DNA of 64,000 nt from Candidatus Eisenbacteria bacterium (GCA_005893305.1 VBOZ01000017.1:139635-203634), one strand, 5' to 3'; positions 24,156 to 33,497 are shown, counted from the stretch's first letter. The notes: generated by a model not told the origin, from the sequence alone. Made by a program: numbers and translations.

Positions 24156-25291
24156 ACCTCCACGAGTACCAGGGCAAGGACCTCCTCCGCGCCGCGGGCA
24201 TCCCCGTCCCTCCCGGCGAGGTGGCGCGCACGGCCGCCGAGGCGGTCGCCATCGCGGATCGGCTGGGGTACCCGGCGGTCGTCAAGGCGCAGGTCCTGAT
24301 CGGGGGGCGCGGAAAGGCAGGGGGCGTCAAGGTGGTCCAGAGCGCGGAGGAGCTGGCGCGGGAAGCGGGCCGCATCCTCGGCATGGAGATCCGGGGGCAC
24401 AGGGTCCATCGCGTGCTCGTGACGCCCAGCGCCGCGATCGAGCGCGAGTACTACGCGGGCATCGTCCTCGATCGGAAGAGCGAGGCCCCGATCTTGATGG
24501 TGAGCCCCGCGGGAGGGGTCGACATCGAGGAGGTCGCGAGGACGACGCCCGAGAAGATCTTGAGGCTCCACCTGGACGGGCGCGGTCTCCCGGGCTATCG
24601 GGCGCGCGCGGCGGCTCGGTTCCTCGATCCGCGCTGGGAGATCCAGCGGGCCCTGGTCCCGGTCCTGATCCGCCTCGCCGCGGTCTACCACGAGAACGAC
24701 GCCTCGCTGGCCGAGATCAACCCGCTCGTCGTCACCGCGGAGAAGGGGGTCTGGGCGCTCGACGCGAAGGTCGTGATCGACGACAACGCGCTCGATCGCC
24801 ATCCCGATCTCGCGGCGCTGCGCGACCTCGCCGCGGAGGATCCCGGCGAGGTCGAGGCGCGCGACAGCGGGCTCTCCTACGTGCGCTTGGACGGCGGCAC
24901 CATTGGGTGCGTCGTGAACGGCGCCGGCCTCGCGATGGCGACCATGGACCTGATTCAGTACTACGGTGGGAAGCCGGCGAACTTCCTCGACATCGGCGGC
25001 TCCTCGAATCCCGACAAGGTCACGGCCGCGATGAAGATCCTGACGTGGGACGCGCGCGTGCGCGCCGTCCTCTTCAACATCTTCGGGGGCATCACGCGCG
25101 GCGACGACGTCGCGCGGGGCCTCATCGCGGCGCTCGACCGGATGAAGGTGAAGATCCCGATCGTCATCCGGCTCACGGGCACGAACGAGAAGGAAGCCCG
25201 GGACCTGCTCGGCGCCCGGGGGATGACCGCCCTGAGCGACATGGATGAGGCCGTGCGCACGGTCATCGCCCGCGCGGCGGAGGCGGCGTGA
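24152..25291 (+). CDS. sucC: Succinyl-CoA synthetase beta subunit (ADP/GDP-forming)
   Basis: 379 residues. An ATP-grasp domain ([20 protein letters not shown], then [20 protein letters not shown]) is followed by the CoA-ligase domain ([28 protein letters not shown]). With SucD it couples succinyl-CoA and succinate to nucleotide triphosphate. Length and motifs are standard. ATGA overlap with the upstream gene fixes the start. The next four genes continue in the same operon. Confidence 0.95.
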   Translation: MNLHEYQGKDLLRAAGIPVPPGEVARTAAEAVAIADRLGYPAVVKAQVLIGGRGKAGGVKVVQSAEELAREAGRILGMEIRGHRVHRVLVTPSAAIEREYYAGIVLDRKSEAPILMVSPAGGVDIEEVARTTPEKILRLHLDGRGLPGYRARAAARFLDPRWEIQRALVPVLIRLAAVYHENDASLAEINPLVVTAEKGVWALDAKVVIDDNALDRHPDLAALRDLAAEDPGEVEARDSGLSYVRLDGGTIGCVVNGAGLAMATMDLIQYYGGKPANFLDIGGSSNPDKVTAAMKILTWDARVRAVLFNIFGGITRGDDVARGLIAALDRMKVKIPIVIRLTGTNEKEARDLLGARGMTALSDMDEAVRTVIARAAEAA

Positions 25292-26334
25292 GCATCCTCG
25301 TCGGACGCGACTCGAGGGTTCTGGTTCAGGGAATCACGGGGCGCGACGGATCGTTCCACGCGCGCCAGATGAAGGAGTACGGCACGCGGGTTGTCGCCGG
25401 CGTGACGCCGGGGAAGGGCGGCGCGAGCATCGACGGGATCCCGGTCTTCGACTCGGTCGAGGAGGCCGTGGCGAAGACGAAGGCGAACGTCTCGGTGGTC
25501 TACGTCCCGGCGGCCCTCGCCCAGGACGCGATCTACGAAGCGGTCGACGCGGAGATTCCGCTCGTCGTCTGCATCACGGAGGGACTTCCGGTCCGGGACA
25601 TGGTGGAAGTCGCCACCTACCTCCGTGGTCGCTCGACGCGGCTCATCGGCCCCAACTGCCCCGGCCTCATCTCGCCCGGGCAGTGCAAGGTGGGCATCAT
25701 GCCCGGATTCATTCACACGCCGGGCCGGATCGGGCTCGTCAGCCGGAGCGGCACGCTGACGTACGAGGTCGTGTGGCAGCTCACCCGCGCCGGGATGGGC
25801 CAGTCGACCTGCATCGGTATCGGGGGCGATCCGATCGTCGGCACCCGGTTCGTCGACACCCTCGCGCTGTTCGAAGCGGACGACAAGACGGACGCGATCG
25901 TCCTGATCGGCGAGATCGGCGGGAGCGACGAGGAAGACGCGGCCGCGCTGATCGAGCGCCACGTCTCGAAGCCGGTGGTGGCGTTCATCGCGGGCCAGAC
26001 GGCGCCGCCGGGCAGGCGGATGGGGCACGCGGGCGCGATCGTCTCGGGCGGCGCCGGCACCGCGCAGGAGAAGATGGCGCGCTTCGAGCGCGCCGGCGTC
26101 CCGGTCGCGAAGATTCCGTCCGAGATCCCAGGGCTCCTCGCCGCCGGGATCGCCAAGCGGGGCCCGAAGGGGCTCCGGGTCGTCCGCGGGGGCCGGCGCA
26201 AGGCCGCCAAGCCGGGCGGGAAGAAGGCGGCGGCGGGCGCGAGGAAGGCGGCGGCGGGCGCGAGGAAGACCGCGGCGCGGCGGAAGACCACCAAACGGAA
26301 GCCGATCAAGACGAAGCGCCGCTCCCGGCCGTGA
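25288..26334 (+). CDS. sucD: Succinyl-CoA synthetase alpha subunit with basic C-terminal tail
   Basis: 348 residues, about 55 more than usual. The CoA-binding Rossmann domain ([27 protein letters not shown]) and the ligase domain are complete; the phospho-acceptor His is in [17 protein letters not shown]. From about residue 298 the protein has a Lys/Arg/Ala tail with two KAAAGAR units and ends KTKRRSRP, like a histone H1 tail. Such a tail is not part of the family and does not resemble a decayed domain. It mirrors the tail on the first gene of the operon. GTG 25288 overlaps sucC; the stop overlaps the next GTG. Confidence 0.94.
   Translation: MSILVGRDSRVLVQGITGRDGSFHARQMKEYGTRVVAGVTPGKGGASIDGIPVFDSVEEAVAKTKANVSVVYVPAALAQDAIYEAVDAEIPLVVCITEGLPVRDMVEVATYLRGRSTRLIGPNCPGLISPGQCKVGIMPGFIHTPGRIGLVSRSGTLTYEVVWQLTRAGMGQSTCIGIGGDPIVGTRFVDTLALFEADDKTDAIVLIGEIGGSDEEDAAALIERHVSKPVVAFIAGQTAPPGRRMGHAGAIVSGGAGTAQEKMARFERAGVPVAKIPSEIPGLLAAGIAKRGPKGLRVVRGGRRKAAKPGGKKAAAGARKAAAGARKTAARRKTTKRKPIKTKRRSRP
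26224..26265 (+). repeat. Two 21-base direct repeats in the sucD tail
   Basis: Identical units of 21 bases at 26224-26244 and 26245-26265, each encoding KAAAGAR. They lie in the extra C-terminal tail of SucD. Confidence 0.75.
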
Positions 26335-27287
26335 AGCTTCTGCTCGGAAACGAAGCGATCGCCCACGGCGCCATCGCCGGGGGCGTGACCTTTTTCGCCG
26401 GATACCCGCTCGCCCAGAGCTCGGAGATCGATGCCGCGCTCATCTCGCTGCTCGGCGGGCGGGAGGGTGCGGCCGTCCTGGTCGAGGACACGCCGGCCGC
26501 GCTGGGCGCCGTCCTCGGCGCGGGCGCGGGCGGTGGGCTTGGCGCGACCGCCCTGACGGGAGACGTTCTCGGCTCCGCCGAGGAGCTCGTCCGATTCGGC
26601 ATCGAGTCGAAGCTCCCCGGCCTCATCGCCGTGATCGGCGCCCGTCCGGAATCGTCGCGCGGCGTCGAGCGCGCGGGGCAAACCGAGGTGCGCCGCCTCC
26701 GAATCGGTCCCGCCGGAAGCGGGCCCGCACCGGTCTGGGCGCCCGCGTCGGCCCAGGAGTGCTTCACGCTCGCGAGGGCCGCCTCGATCGAGGCGCGGGA
26801 ACAGTCGACGCCGGCCCTGCTCTACGTGGACGACGTGGTCGCCCACCTTCGCGAGCCGGTGGCCGCCATAGACGACGGGTTGGAGCGCGAGGCCGGCGTG
26901 CCGGCGGGACCGGCGGAGCTATACCGTACGCGGGACGCGACCGTTCTCGTCGTCGCCTTCGGCATCGTCGCGCGCGCGGCGCGCACCGCGGTCCGGCTCG
27001 CGCGCGAGCAGGGAATCCGCGCGGGGCTCTTCCGGCCGGTTCGCCTCTGGCCGTTTCCCTTCGCGGAGCTCGAGGAGGCGGCCGCGCGGGCGGGTGTGCT
27101 CCTCGTCGCCGAGCTGAACGAAGGGCAGCTTCACGAAGCGATTGCGGCGCGCGTGGGGGCGGCCGGGCCGGCCGCGGCGCGCCCGCGGGCAGCGCGCGAC
27201 CGCCAGACGATACTGTCCCTCTCCGAGCCGAGCGAGGGAATGCTCCGCCCCGGGCGGATCCTCGAATCGCTCCTCGAAGCCGCTTGA
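26331..27287 (+). CDS. korA: 2-oxoacid:ferredoxin oxidoreductase, alpha subunit
   Basis: 318 residues. The N-terminal pyrimidine-binding domain shows [27 protein letters not shown], equivalent to the YPITPSTE motif, and a C-terminal transketolase-like domain ([20 protein letters not shown]). It pairs with the TPP-binding beta subunit encoded next. Members oxidise 2-oxoglutarate, pyruvate or branched 2-oxoacids with CoA and ferredoxin; the sucCD neighbours favour 2-oxoglutarate. It is somewhat shorter than typical KorA. GTG 26331 overlaps the sucD stop. Confidence 0.82.
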   Translation: MKLLLGNEAIAHGAIAGGVTFFAGYPLAQSSEIDAALISLLGGREGAAVLVEDTPAALGAVLGAGAGGGLGATALTGDVLGSAEELVRFGIESKLPGLIAVIGARPESSRGVERAGQTEVRRLRIGPAGSGPAPVWAPASAQECFTLARAASIEAREQSTPALLYVDDVVAHLREPVAAIDDGLEREAGVPAGPAELYRTRDATVLVVAFGIVARAARTAVRLAREQGIRAGLFRPVRLWPFPFAELEEAAARAGVLLVAELNEGQLHEAIAARVGAAGPAAARPRAARDRQTILSLSEPSEGMLRPGRILESLLEAA

Positions 27288-28033
27288 GCGCCACCTGCGC
27301 CCCCGCCTGCGGGCTCGACCGGCTCGGCCAGGGACTCGCCGAGGCCTTCGCGCGCCAGGGTGGCGTTCCGGCCAAGCGCTTCGTCGTGACGGGCGGCGGC
27401 TGCGCCGCCTTCGTCGCAGGCTGGGTCGAAGGGACGCTCCACCGGGTTCCGCTCGGCCGCTCGCTTCCGTTCGCGCTGGGCCTCGCGCAAGCGCGTCCCG
27501 ATCGCGAGGTCTTCGTCTTCTTGGGCGACGGCGAGGCGGCGAGCGTCGGCGGCCATCACCTCCTGAACGCGGCGCGCCGCGGAGACCGCGTGCGCGCGCT
27601 GGTGGTCAACAATGAAGTGCTCGGAGGGACCGGAGGCTTCCCGTCGCCCACGACGCCGCGGGGCGGCCGGACCGCGATCCAACCGGCCGGGTCCGAGCCG
27701 CGGGCCCTGGACGTGGCCGAGCTCGCGCGCGCGGCCGGCGCGGCGTGGGTCGGAAGGGAAACCGTGACGGCGGGCGACGCGCTCGCCGCGTTGCTTCGGG
27801 AGTTCGTCGGCGCGCCGCCGTTCGCGCTTCTCGAGGTTCGCGCGCCGTGCTACCCCGCCTACGGGCAGTGGAACGGCTTCGCGACGCCGGAAGCGATGCA
27901 CGAGGCGCTGGAGCGTCGCGCGCTCCGCGGCGGCGATCGATCCGCGCACGGGCGGGCAGGCGATGTCGCGGTAGAAGCCGGGGCCTTCCACGTCGGAAGA
28001 CTCTGGCCCGCGGCCCCCGGGGCCACGACATGA
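27284..28033 (+). CDS. korB: 2-oxoacid:ferredoxin oxidoreductase, beta (TPP) subunit
   Basis: 249 residues. The TPP/Mg motif is complete: GDGEAASVGG, then NN at 109-110, then GGTGG. Four Cys in the order expected for the [4Fe-4S] cluster are at 5, 9, 40 and 189, but the first pair is CxxxC (CAPAC) where the family has CxxC (CPGC). TTG 27284 overlaps the alpha-subunit stop; no ATG or GTG start gives the N-terminal Cys pair. The substrate is inferred from sucCD next door. The ferredoxin-like delta subunit is absent from the operon. Confidence 0.82.
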   Translation: MSATCAPACGLDRLGQGLAEAFARQGGVPAKRFVVTGGGCAAFVAGWVEGTLHRVPLGRSLPFALGLAQARPDREVFVFLGDGEAASVGGHHLLNAARRGDRVRALVVNNEVLGGTGGFPSPTTPRGGRTAIQPAGSEPRALDVAELARAAGAAWVGRETVTAGDALAALLREFVGAPPFALLEVRAPCYPAYGQWNGFATPEAMHEALERRALRGGDRSAHGRAGDVAVEAGAFHVGRLWPAAPGATT

Positions 28034-28599
28034 CCTGGGAGAGCCCGCGCGGCGCGCTGCCGAAGCGAGGAATCTCGATCCGCGTCGCGGGCGATCCCGC
28101 GCACGGTCTCCTCTTCGCGGGATATCTTCTGGCGGAGGCGGCGCTTTTGGATCGACGCGCGATCTCGCACTCGCCGACGCTGGGGTCCGCGGCGCGCGGG
28201 CCTCTGAGCGGGGGAGCGCTCCGGATCGCCGGCGATCCGGACGAATATCCGCTCGTCGACGCGCCCGAGTGTCTCCTCCTGACCTCGGCGGCGGCGCTCG
28301 AGCGCTTCGGGCCCGACCTGGCGCCCGAGGGGCAGCTCCTGGTGGAGGAGTCGCTCCGCGGACAGGCGCCGGCGTTCGCGGTCGCGCTGCCTCTGATCCA
28401 GGCCGCGATCGAGTCGGGCGGGACGTCGCTCGTGCTCGATCTCGTCGCGTCGGCGGTCGTGACCGCCACGACGGGCGCGGTGAGCCGGCGCGCGCTCTAC
28501 GAGGCCGCGGGGAGGCTCCTGCCCGAGCGGGGAAGGCCCGCCGCGTTCGCGGCGCTCGACGCTGGCATGGAGATCGGAAGGAGTCGATTCCGCGTCTAA
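28030..28599 (+). CDS. korC: 2-oxoacid:ferredoxin oxidoreductase, gamma subunit
   Basis: 189 residues. The fold pattern of the gamma domain is seen: SIRVAGDPAHGLLFAGYLLAEAA, then ECLLLTSAAALERFGPDL and a C-terminal helix. This subunit completes the catalytic core together with alpha and beta. The first glycine-rich loop is GDPAHG rather than the more usual GxGGQG, so cofactor contacts may differ. ATGA overlap with korB. Last gene of the operon; a 46-base gap precedes ndk. Confidence 0.72.
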   Translation: MTWESPRGALPKRGISIRVAGDPAHGLLFAGYLLAEAALLDRRAISHSPTLGSAARGPLSGGALRIAGDPDEYPLVDAPECLLLTSAAALERFGPDLAPEGQLLVEESLRGQAPAFAVALPLIQAAIESGGTSLVLDLVASAVVTATTGAVSRRALYEAAGRLLPERGRPAAFAALDAGMEIGRSRFRV

Positions 28600-28645
28600 A
28601 GGGGATCGCTCGATTCGCATTCGGAACGGAAAGGAGACCGAAGAC

Positions 28646-29062
28646 GTGGAGGAAACGCTGTTCATGATCAAGCCCGACGCCGTGCGCGCCAAGAAGATCG
28701 GCGCGATTCTCGCGGAGGTCGAAAAGGCGGGGTTCGAGATCGCCTCGATGAAGGTGGCCCACCTCACCCCGGAAGACGCCCGCGAGTTTTACGCCGTGCA
28801 CGAGGGGAAGCCTTTCTTGGATGACCTCGTCGCCTTCATGTCCTCGGGCCCGGCGGTCCCGTGCCGCCTCAGACGGCAGGATGCGATCCGGACCCTCCGC
28901 GATCTGATCGGCGCGACCGACCCGAAGGAGGCGAAGCCGGGCACGATCCGGGCGCTCCACGCGGAATCAAAGCAGAATAACGCGGTCCACGCCTCCGACT
29001 CTCCGGGCTCGGCCCGGACGGAGATTCAATTCTTCTTCGGGGAGGGCAAGCCAGGCCGCTAA
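28646..29062 (+). CDS. ndk: Nucleoside diphosphate kinase
   Basis: 138 residues of the standard hexameric kinase. The active-site His is in NNAVHASDS and the N-terminus is EETLFMIKPDAV. It balances nucleoside triphosphates with ATP. GTG 28646 follows AAAGGAGACC, a strong ribosome site. It is 46 bases after the oxidoreductase operon and may be read from it. Confidence 0.96.
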   Translation: MEETLFMIKPDAVRAKKIGAILAEVEKAGFEIASMKVAHLTPEDAREFYAVHEGKPFLDDLVAFMSSGPAVPCRLRRQDAIRTLRDLIGATDPKEAKPGTIRALHAESKQNNAVHASDSPGSARTEIQFFFGEGKPGR

Positions 29063-29075
29063 GCTTGGCTCCCAT

Positions 29076-29558
29076 ATGCAAATCGATCTCAGGGAGCTGG
29101 CCGACGGCCAGTCCCATCTCACTTACGAAATCCAGGCCCCTTCGGTGGGTCTCACGCCCGCGGATCTCACCGTCGAGGGGCCGCTTACCCTGAGGCTATC
29201 CCTCGACCGCCGGGGAGACGAAATCTGGATCCGTGGGAAGGTGCAACTCGTTGCGCACGAAGAATGTAGCCGCTGCCTCGTGGAGTTCTCGGAGAGACTC
29301 GAGTTGGAGTTCGAGGTCTTCTGTGCTAAGGTCCGGAATCCCAACGTCGCAAGCTCCAGGGCTGCGGATGAGGAGGATGGGGGGGTGCACTTCCACGATG
29401 GTCGTGTCCTCATCATCGACGAAGAGATCCGCGAGGCCGTGATCCTCGGCATACCGATGAAGCCACTCTGCAAGGAATCTTGCGCGGGGCTTTGCCCTCG
29501 GTGCGGCGAGGATCGCAATCAAGGACCCTGCCGCTGCGCGCGCGCGGCCGCCGGTTGA
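29076..29558 (+). CDS. yceD: DUF177 protein YceD
   Basis: 160 residues. The Cys pairs C..C at HEECSRCLVEF and the C-terminal CKESCAGLCPRCGED are typical of the YceD family encoded before rpmF. In E. coli the rpmF-side region acts in 23S rRNA maturation; the mechanism is not established. The ATG at 29076 has no good ribosome site (CTTGGCTCCCAT), and TAAGCT at 29060 resembles a -10 box without a good -35. It starts the ribosome and fatty-acid cluster. Confidence 0.85.
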   Translation: MQIDLRELADGQSHLTYEIQAPSVGLTPADLTVEGPLTLRLSLDRRGDEIWIRGKVQLVAHEECSRCLVEFSERLELEFEVFCAKVRNPNVASSRAADEEDGGVHFHDGRVLIIDEEIREAVILGIPMKPLCKESCAGLCPRCGEDRNQGPCRCARAAAG

Positions 29559-29581
29559 CCCATCACTGAGGGATCGCCCAT

Positions 29582-29773
29582 ATGGCCGTACCCAAGAGAA
29601 GGCACTCGAGCACCCGAGGCAAGAAGCGTCGCACGCATTGGAAGCTGAGCCTTCCCTCGAGGTCGCTCTGTTCGCACTGCAGCCAGCCCAAGCGCCCGCA
29701 CCGCGTCTGCGCCCACTGCGGCTACTACGCCGGCGAGGAGATCATCGCTCAGGAGGCAGCGAAGACATCCTAG
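29582..29773 (+). CDS. rpmF: Ribosomal protein bL32
   Basis: 63 residues beginning MAVPKRRHSSTRGKKRR, with the Zn knuckle CSHCSQPKRPHRVCAHCG (two CxxC). It belongs to the large ribosomal subunit. The yceD-rpmF-plsX order is conserved across bacteria. The four-cysteine form of L32 is present. Confidence 0.97.
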   Translation: MAVPKRRHSSTRGKKRRTHWKLSLPSRSLCSHCSQPKRPHRVCAHCGYYAGEEIIAQEAAKTS

Positions 29774-29792
29774 GACGTCCGCGGAACTGACG

Positions 29793-30824
29793 ATGGGCCG
29801 TCCGGTCAAAGGACCTGTCATCGGGGTGGACGCCATGGGGGGCGACCTCGCCCCACGTGTCGTTATCGAGGGGGCGCTGGAAGCGCTCCGCGAGGCGGAC
29901 TCGGCGTTCGACGTCGCGCTCATCGGTGACGAGGCCGTGATCATCGAGGAGGCGGAACGCCTCGGTGTCCGCGACAAGCTCCCGCGCATCGTCCACGCCG
30001 CCGAGCGGGTGGAGATGGCGGAAGCCGCCGCCTCCTCCGTTCGCCGGAAGCGCGATTCCTCGATCAGCGTATCAGCCCGGCTCCAAAAGGAGCATCAGAC
30101 CGACGCGCTGGTCTCCGCCGGCAACACCGGCGCCGTCGTCGCCGCGGCACTCTTCGAGCTCGGCCGCATCGAGTCGATCCAGCGTCCCGCGATCGCCACG
30201 GTGCTCCCCACGCCGCAGGGGAACGTGGTGGTTCTCGACGTGGGCGCCACGTCCGACTGCAAGCCCTACCACCTCTACCAATTCGCGCTCATGGGGAGCA
30301 TCTACGCCCGCCTCGTGCTCCACGTGGAGCGTCCGCGCGTCGGGCTCCTGAACATCGGCGAGGAGGCGGAAAAGGGGAGCGAGCTCTACTACGAAGCCCA
30401 CCAGCTTCTCAAGCGGAGCCCGGTCCACTTCGCGGGCAACGTCGAAGGGCGCGACATCATCCTCGGGACCGCGGACGTGGTGGTTTGCGACGGGTTCGTC
30501 GGGAACGTCCTGCTCAAGTTCGCCGAGAGCGTGATCCCGAGCATCTCCAGCATGATCAAGGACGAGATCGCGCGCCACCCGCTCAGCATGATGGCCGGTC
30601 TTCTGCTCAAGCCGGCGTTCCACCGCCTCCGAAGGCGCCTTGACTACGCCGAAGTGGGCGGCGCCCCGCTGCTCGGGGTCGACGGAACCGCCATCATCGC
30701 CCACGGCCGCTCGAACGTCCGCGCGATCAAGAACGCGATCCGCGTGGCCGCGCGTTGCGCCGAGGCCAAGGTGCCGGACTCGATCCGGACCGAGCTGCAG
30801 CGCCTGGCGCCGGAGGCCGCGTGA
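29793..30824 (+). CDS. plsX: Phosphate acyltransferase PlsX
   Basis: 343 residues. VIGVDAMGGDLAPRVVIEGA at the N-terminus and GNTGAVVAAAL are family marks. PlsX makes acyl-phosphate from acyl-ACP, the donor for PlsY in phospholipid synthesis. It links the L32 gene to fabH, as in many genomes. Stop overlaps fabH as GTGA. Confidence 0.95.
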   Translation: MGRPVKGPVIGVDAMGGDLAPRVVIEGALEALREADSAFDVALIGDEAVIIEEAERLGVRDKLPRIVHAAERVEMAEAAASSVRRKRDSSISVSARLQKEHQTDALVSAGNTGAVVAAALFELGRIESIQRPAIATVLPTPQGNVVVLDVGATSDCKPYHLYQFALMGSIYARLVLHVERPRVGLLNIGEEAEKGSELYYEAHQLLKRSPVHFAGNVEGRDIILGTADVVVCDGFVGNVLLKFAESVIPSISSMIKDEIARHPLSMMAGLLLKPAFHRLRRRLDYAEVGGAPLLGVDGTAIIAHGRSNVRAIKNAIRVAARCAEAKVPDSIRTELQRLAPEAA

Positions 30825-31813
30825 TCGCCCCCAATCGAGGCGTTCACATCGTCGGGACCGGCTCGTTCACGCCGGAGCGCGTTCTCACGAACCAGGATCT
30901 CGAGAAGATCGTCGACACCTCCGACGAGTGGATCAAATCGCGCACCGGGATCAAGGAGCGGCGGATCGCCGATCCGAAGACGCCCGCGTCCGCCCTGGCC
31001 TCCGAGGCCTCCGCGCGCGCGCTCGAGGCGGCGGGCGTGAAGGCGTCGGATCTCGACCAGATCATCGTCGGCACGGTGACGGGGGATCGCACCTTCCCCT
31101 CCACCGGCTGCATCGTGCAGGACCGGCTCGGCGCGAAGAAGGCCTACGCCTTCGACGTCTCCGCCGCCTGCGCGGGATTCCTCTACGGGCTTTCGGTCGG
31201 GCGATCGGCGATCGAGTCGGGAGCGGCCGAGACGGTGCTCGTGATCGGCGTCGAAACGCTCTCCAAGATCGTGAACTGGACCGATCGCAACACGTGCGTT
31301 CTGTTCGGCGACGCGGCCGGGGCGGTCGTCCTCCGGGCGAACGGGAAGCCTGGCGGAATCCTCGCGACGCGCCTCCACAGCGACGGCGCGCTGGTCCACC
31401 TGCTCGAGATGCCGGCCGGCGGCTCGCTCATGCCGCCGTCCCACGAAACGGTCGATCGCCGGCTCCACACGATCCACATGAGCGGGAACGACGTCTTCAA
31501 GCACGCGGTGCGCGCGATGGAGTCGGTGGCCCTGGAGGCGCTGGAAGCCGCGGGGCGAAAACCGGAGGAGCTCGACCTCTTGATCCCGCACCAGGCAAAT
31601 TACCGGATTATCGACGCCACCGCGCGGCGCCTGGGCCTCCCGATGGAGAAGGTCTTCGTGAATCTGGACCGCTATGGGAATACCTCGGCGGCCTCGATCC
31701 CCTTGGCGCTTGACGAAGCGAGGCGATCGGGCCGGATCCGTCCGGGCAACCTGATCGAGCTCGTGACCTTCGGCGGCGGCTTCACGTGGGCGGCGGCGGT
31801 GATCGAGTGGTAG
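30821..31813 (+). CDS. fabH: 3-oxoacyl-ACP synthase III (FabH)
   Basis: 330 residues. The Cys-His-Asn set is visible as SAACAGFLYGL, LLIPHQANYRI and the Asn-containing DRYGNTSAAS. It condenses acetyl-CoA (or a branched acyl-CoA) with malonyl-ACP to begin fatty-acid synthesis. GTG 30821 overlaps plsX. The final TAG overlaps fabD's start. Confidence 0.96.
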   Translation: MIAPNRGVHIVGTGSFTPERVLTNQDLEKIVDTSDEWIKSRTGIKERRIADPKTPASALASEASARALEAAGVKASDLDQIIVGTVTGDRTFPSTGCIVQDRLGAKKAYAFDVSAACAGFLYGLSVGRSAIESGAAETVLVIGVETLSKIVNWTDRNTCVLFGDAAGAVVLRANGKPGGILATRLHSDGALVHLLEMPAGGSLMPPSHETVDRRLHTIHMSGNDVFKHAVRAMESVALEALEAAGRKPEELDLLIPHQANYRIIDATARRLGLPMEKVFVNLDRYGNTSAASIPLALDEARRSGRIRPGNLIELVTFGGGFTWAAAVIEW

Positions 31814-32754
31814 GCGCCGCGTGCCTCTTCCCGGGACAGGGATCCCAGAGCGTCGGCATGGGCCGGGCGCTCGCGGAGCGCTATCCCGAGGCTAAGGCCG
31901 TCTTCGCGGAGGCGGACAAGGTTCTGGGATTCGCGCTCTCGACGCTCTGCTTCGAGGGGCCCGCCGAGGAGCTCACCCGAACCGAGAACACGCAGCCCGC
32001 GCTTCTCGCCACGAGCGTCGCCGCGTTCCGCGTGCTTGAGGCGAGGGGACTCAAGCCCGCGGCCGCGGCGGGCCATAGCGCGGGCGAGTACGCGGCCCAC
32101 GTCGCGGCCGGGTCGCTCACGCTGGCCGAGGGGCTATCGCTCATCCGGCGGCGCGGCGAGGCGATGGCCGGCGCGGGGAAGGAGCGCCCGGGAACGATGG
32201 CGGCGGTGCTGGGGCTCAACGTGGCGCAGATCCAGGATGTGCTCCGGAGGGTGGACGCGCCGCGCGATTTGGCCGCGGCGAACTACAACTCGCCCGGTCA
32301 AGTGGTCCTCTCCGGGACGCCCGATGCGGTCGCGCGCGCCTCCGAAGAGGCCCGCCGCGCCGGAGCGAAGAAGGTCGTGCCGCTCCAGGTCTCCGCGGCA
32401 TTCCACTCGCCCCTGATGGAGGCGGCGTCGCGCGGGCTCGACGAGGCAATCGCGCGCGCGCCGATCGCGCGCGCGCGGTTCCCCGTCTACGCGAACGTCA
32501 CCGCCGCCCCGGTCTCGGAGCCCGAGATGATCCGCGACACGCTGCGAAAGCAGCTTCTGAGCCCCGTCCTCTGGGAGCAGACGATGCGGGCGATGCGGGA
32601 GGCGGGCATCCGACAGTACGTTGAGGTCGGGAACGGCCGGGTCCTCCGCGGCCTTGTGCGCGGCGTCGACAAGGAGGCGGTGGTCTTCGGATCCGAGGAT
32701 CCCGAATCGATCGAGGCGGCCGCCGTGGGGATCGCGGAGACCGCGACACGGTGA
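31807..32754 (+). CDS. fabD: Malonyl-CoA:ACP transacylase (FabD)
   Basis: 315 residues from GTG 31807, seven bases inside fabH. The nucleophile is in GHSAGEYAA, the oxyanion loop is FPGQGSQ, and the catalytic His is in SAAFHSPLM. It loads malonyl onto ACP. The usual GHSLGE has Ala for Leu, which is tolerated. Followed by fabG with a GTGA overlap. Confidence 0.95.
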   Translation: MVGAACLFPGQGSQSVGMGRALAERYPEAKAVFAEADKVLGFALSTLCFEGPAEELTRTENTQPALLATSVAAFRVLEARGLKPAAAAGHSAGEYAAHVAAGSLTLAEGLSLIRRRGEAMAGAGKERPGTMAAVLGLNVAQIQDVLRRVDAPRDLAAANYNSPGQVVLSGTPDAVARASEEARRAGAKKVVPLQVSAAFHSPLMEAASRGLDEAIARAPIARARFPVYANVTAAPVSEPEMIRDTLRKQLLSPVLWEQTMRAMREAGIRQYVEVGNGRVLRGLVRGVDKEAVVFGSEDPESIEAAAVGIAETATR

Positions 32755-33497
32755 AGCGGCCGTTCGAGGGGCGAGTCGCCGTCGTGACGGGCGGCGCCAA
32801 GGGAATCGGCCTCGCGGTGACGCGCGCGTTCGCCCGAGGCGGCGCGAAGGTCGTGGTCTCCGGGCGGGACCAAGCGGCGCTCGACGAAGCCTGCGCGGAG
32901 GTGAAGCGCGACGGCGGCGAGGCGATCGCGACGAAAGCCGACGTCGCTCAGGAAGCCGACGCGAACGCGCTTTGCGCGCGCGCGCTCGAGGCGTTCGGCA
33001 AGGCGGACATTCTGATCAACAACGCGGGGGTGACGAAGGACGGGCTCCTCCTCCGGATGAGCGACGCCGATTGGGACCAGGTGCTCGACACGAATTTGAA
33101 GGGCGCGTTCCACTGCATCCGCGCCTTCGCGAAGCCGATGGTGAAGCAGCGCTGGGGACGGATCGTGAACGTGAGCTCGGTGATCGGTCTGATCGGAAAC
33201 GCGGGCCAGGTGAACTACGCGGCCTCGAAGGCGGGCTTGATCGGTCTCACGAAGGCGGTTGCGAAGGAGCTGGCGTCACGCCATATTACGGTCAATGCGG
33301 TGGCGCCCGGCTTCATCGAGACGGCGATGACCGGAGCGCTGGATGAGAAGGTCCGTGAAGGACTTAAGGCCCAGATCCCGCTGGGGCGTTTGGGCTCGGC
33401 GGACGACGTCGCGCACGCGGTCGCCTTCCTCTGCTCCGAGGAGGCCGGGTACGTCACCGGCCAGGTGCTGACCGTCGACGGCGGGATGGTGATGTGA
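32751..33497 (+). CDS. fabG: 3-oxoacyl-ACP reductase (FabG)
   Basis: 248 residues, classical short-chain reductase: NADPH loop TGGAKGIG, NNAGVTKDG, catalytic Ser-Tyr-Lys in NVSSVIG and YAASKAG. It reduces beta-ketoacyl-ACP in each elongation round. GTG 32751 overlaps fabD. Followed by a 57-base gap with a strong ribosome site for acpP. Confidence 0.95.
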   Translation: MKRPFEGRVAVVTGGAKGIGLAVTRAFARGGAKVVVSGRDQAALDEACAEVKRDGGEAIATKADVAQEADANALCARALEAFGKADILINNAGVTKDGLLLRMSDADWDQVLDTNLKGAFHCIRAFAKPMVKQRWGRIVNVSSVIGLIGNAGQVNYAASKAGLIGLTKAVAKELASRHITVNAVAPGFIETAMTGALDEKVREGLKAQIPLGRLGSADDVAHAVAFLCSEEAGYVTGQVLTVDGGMVM

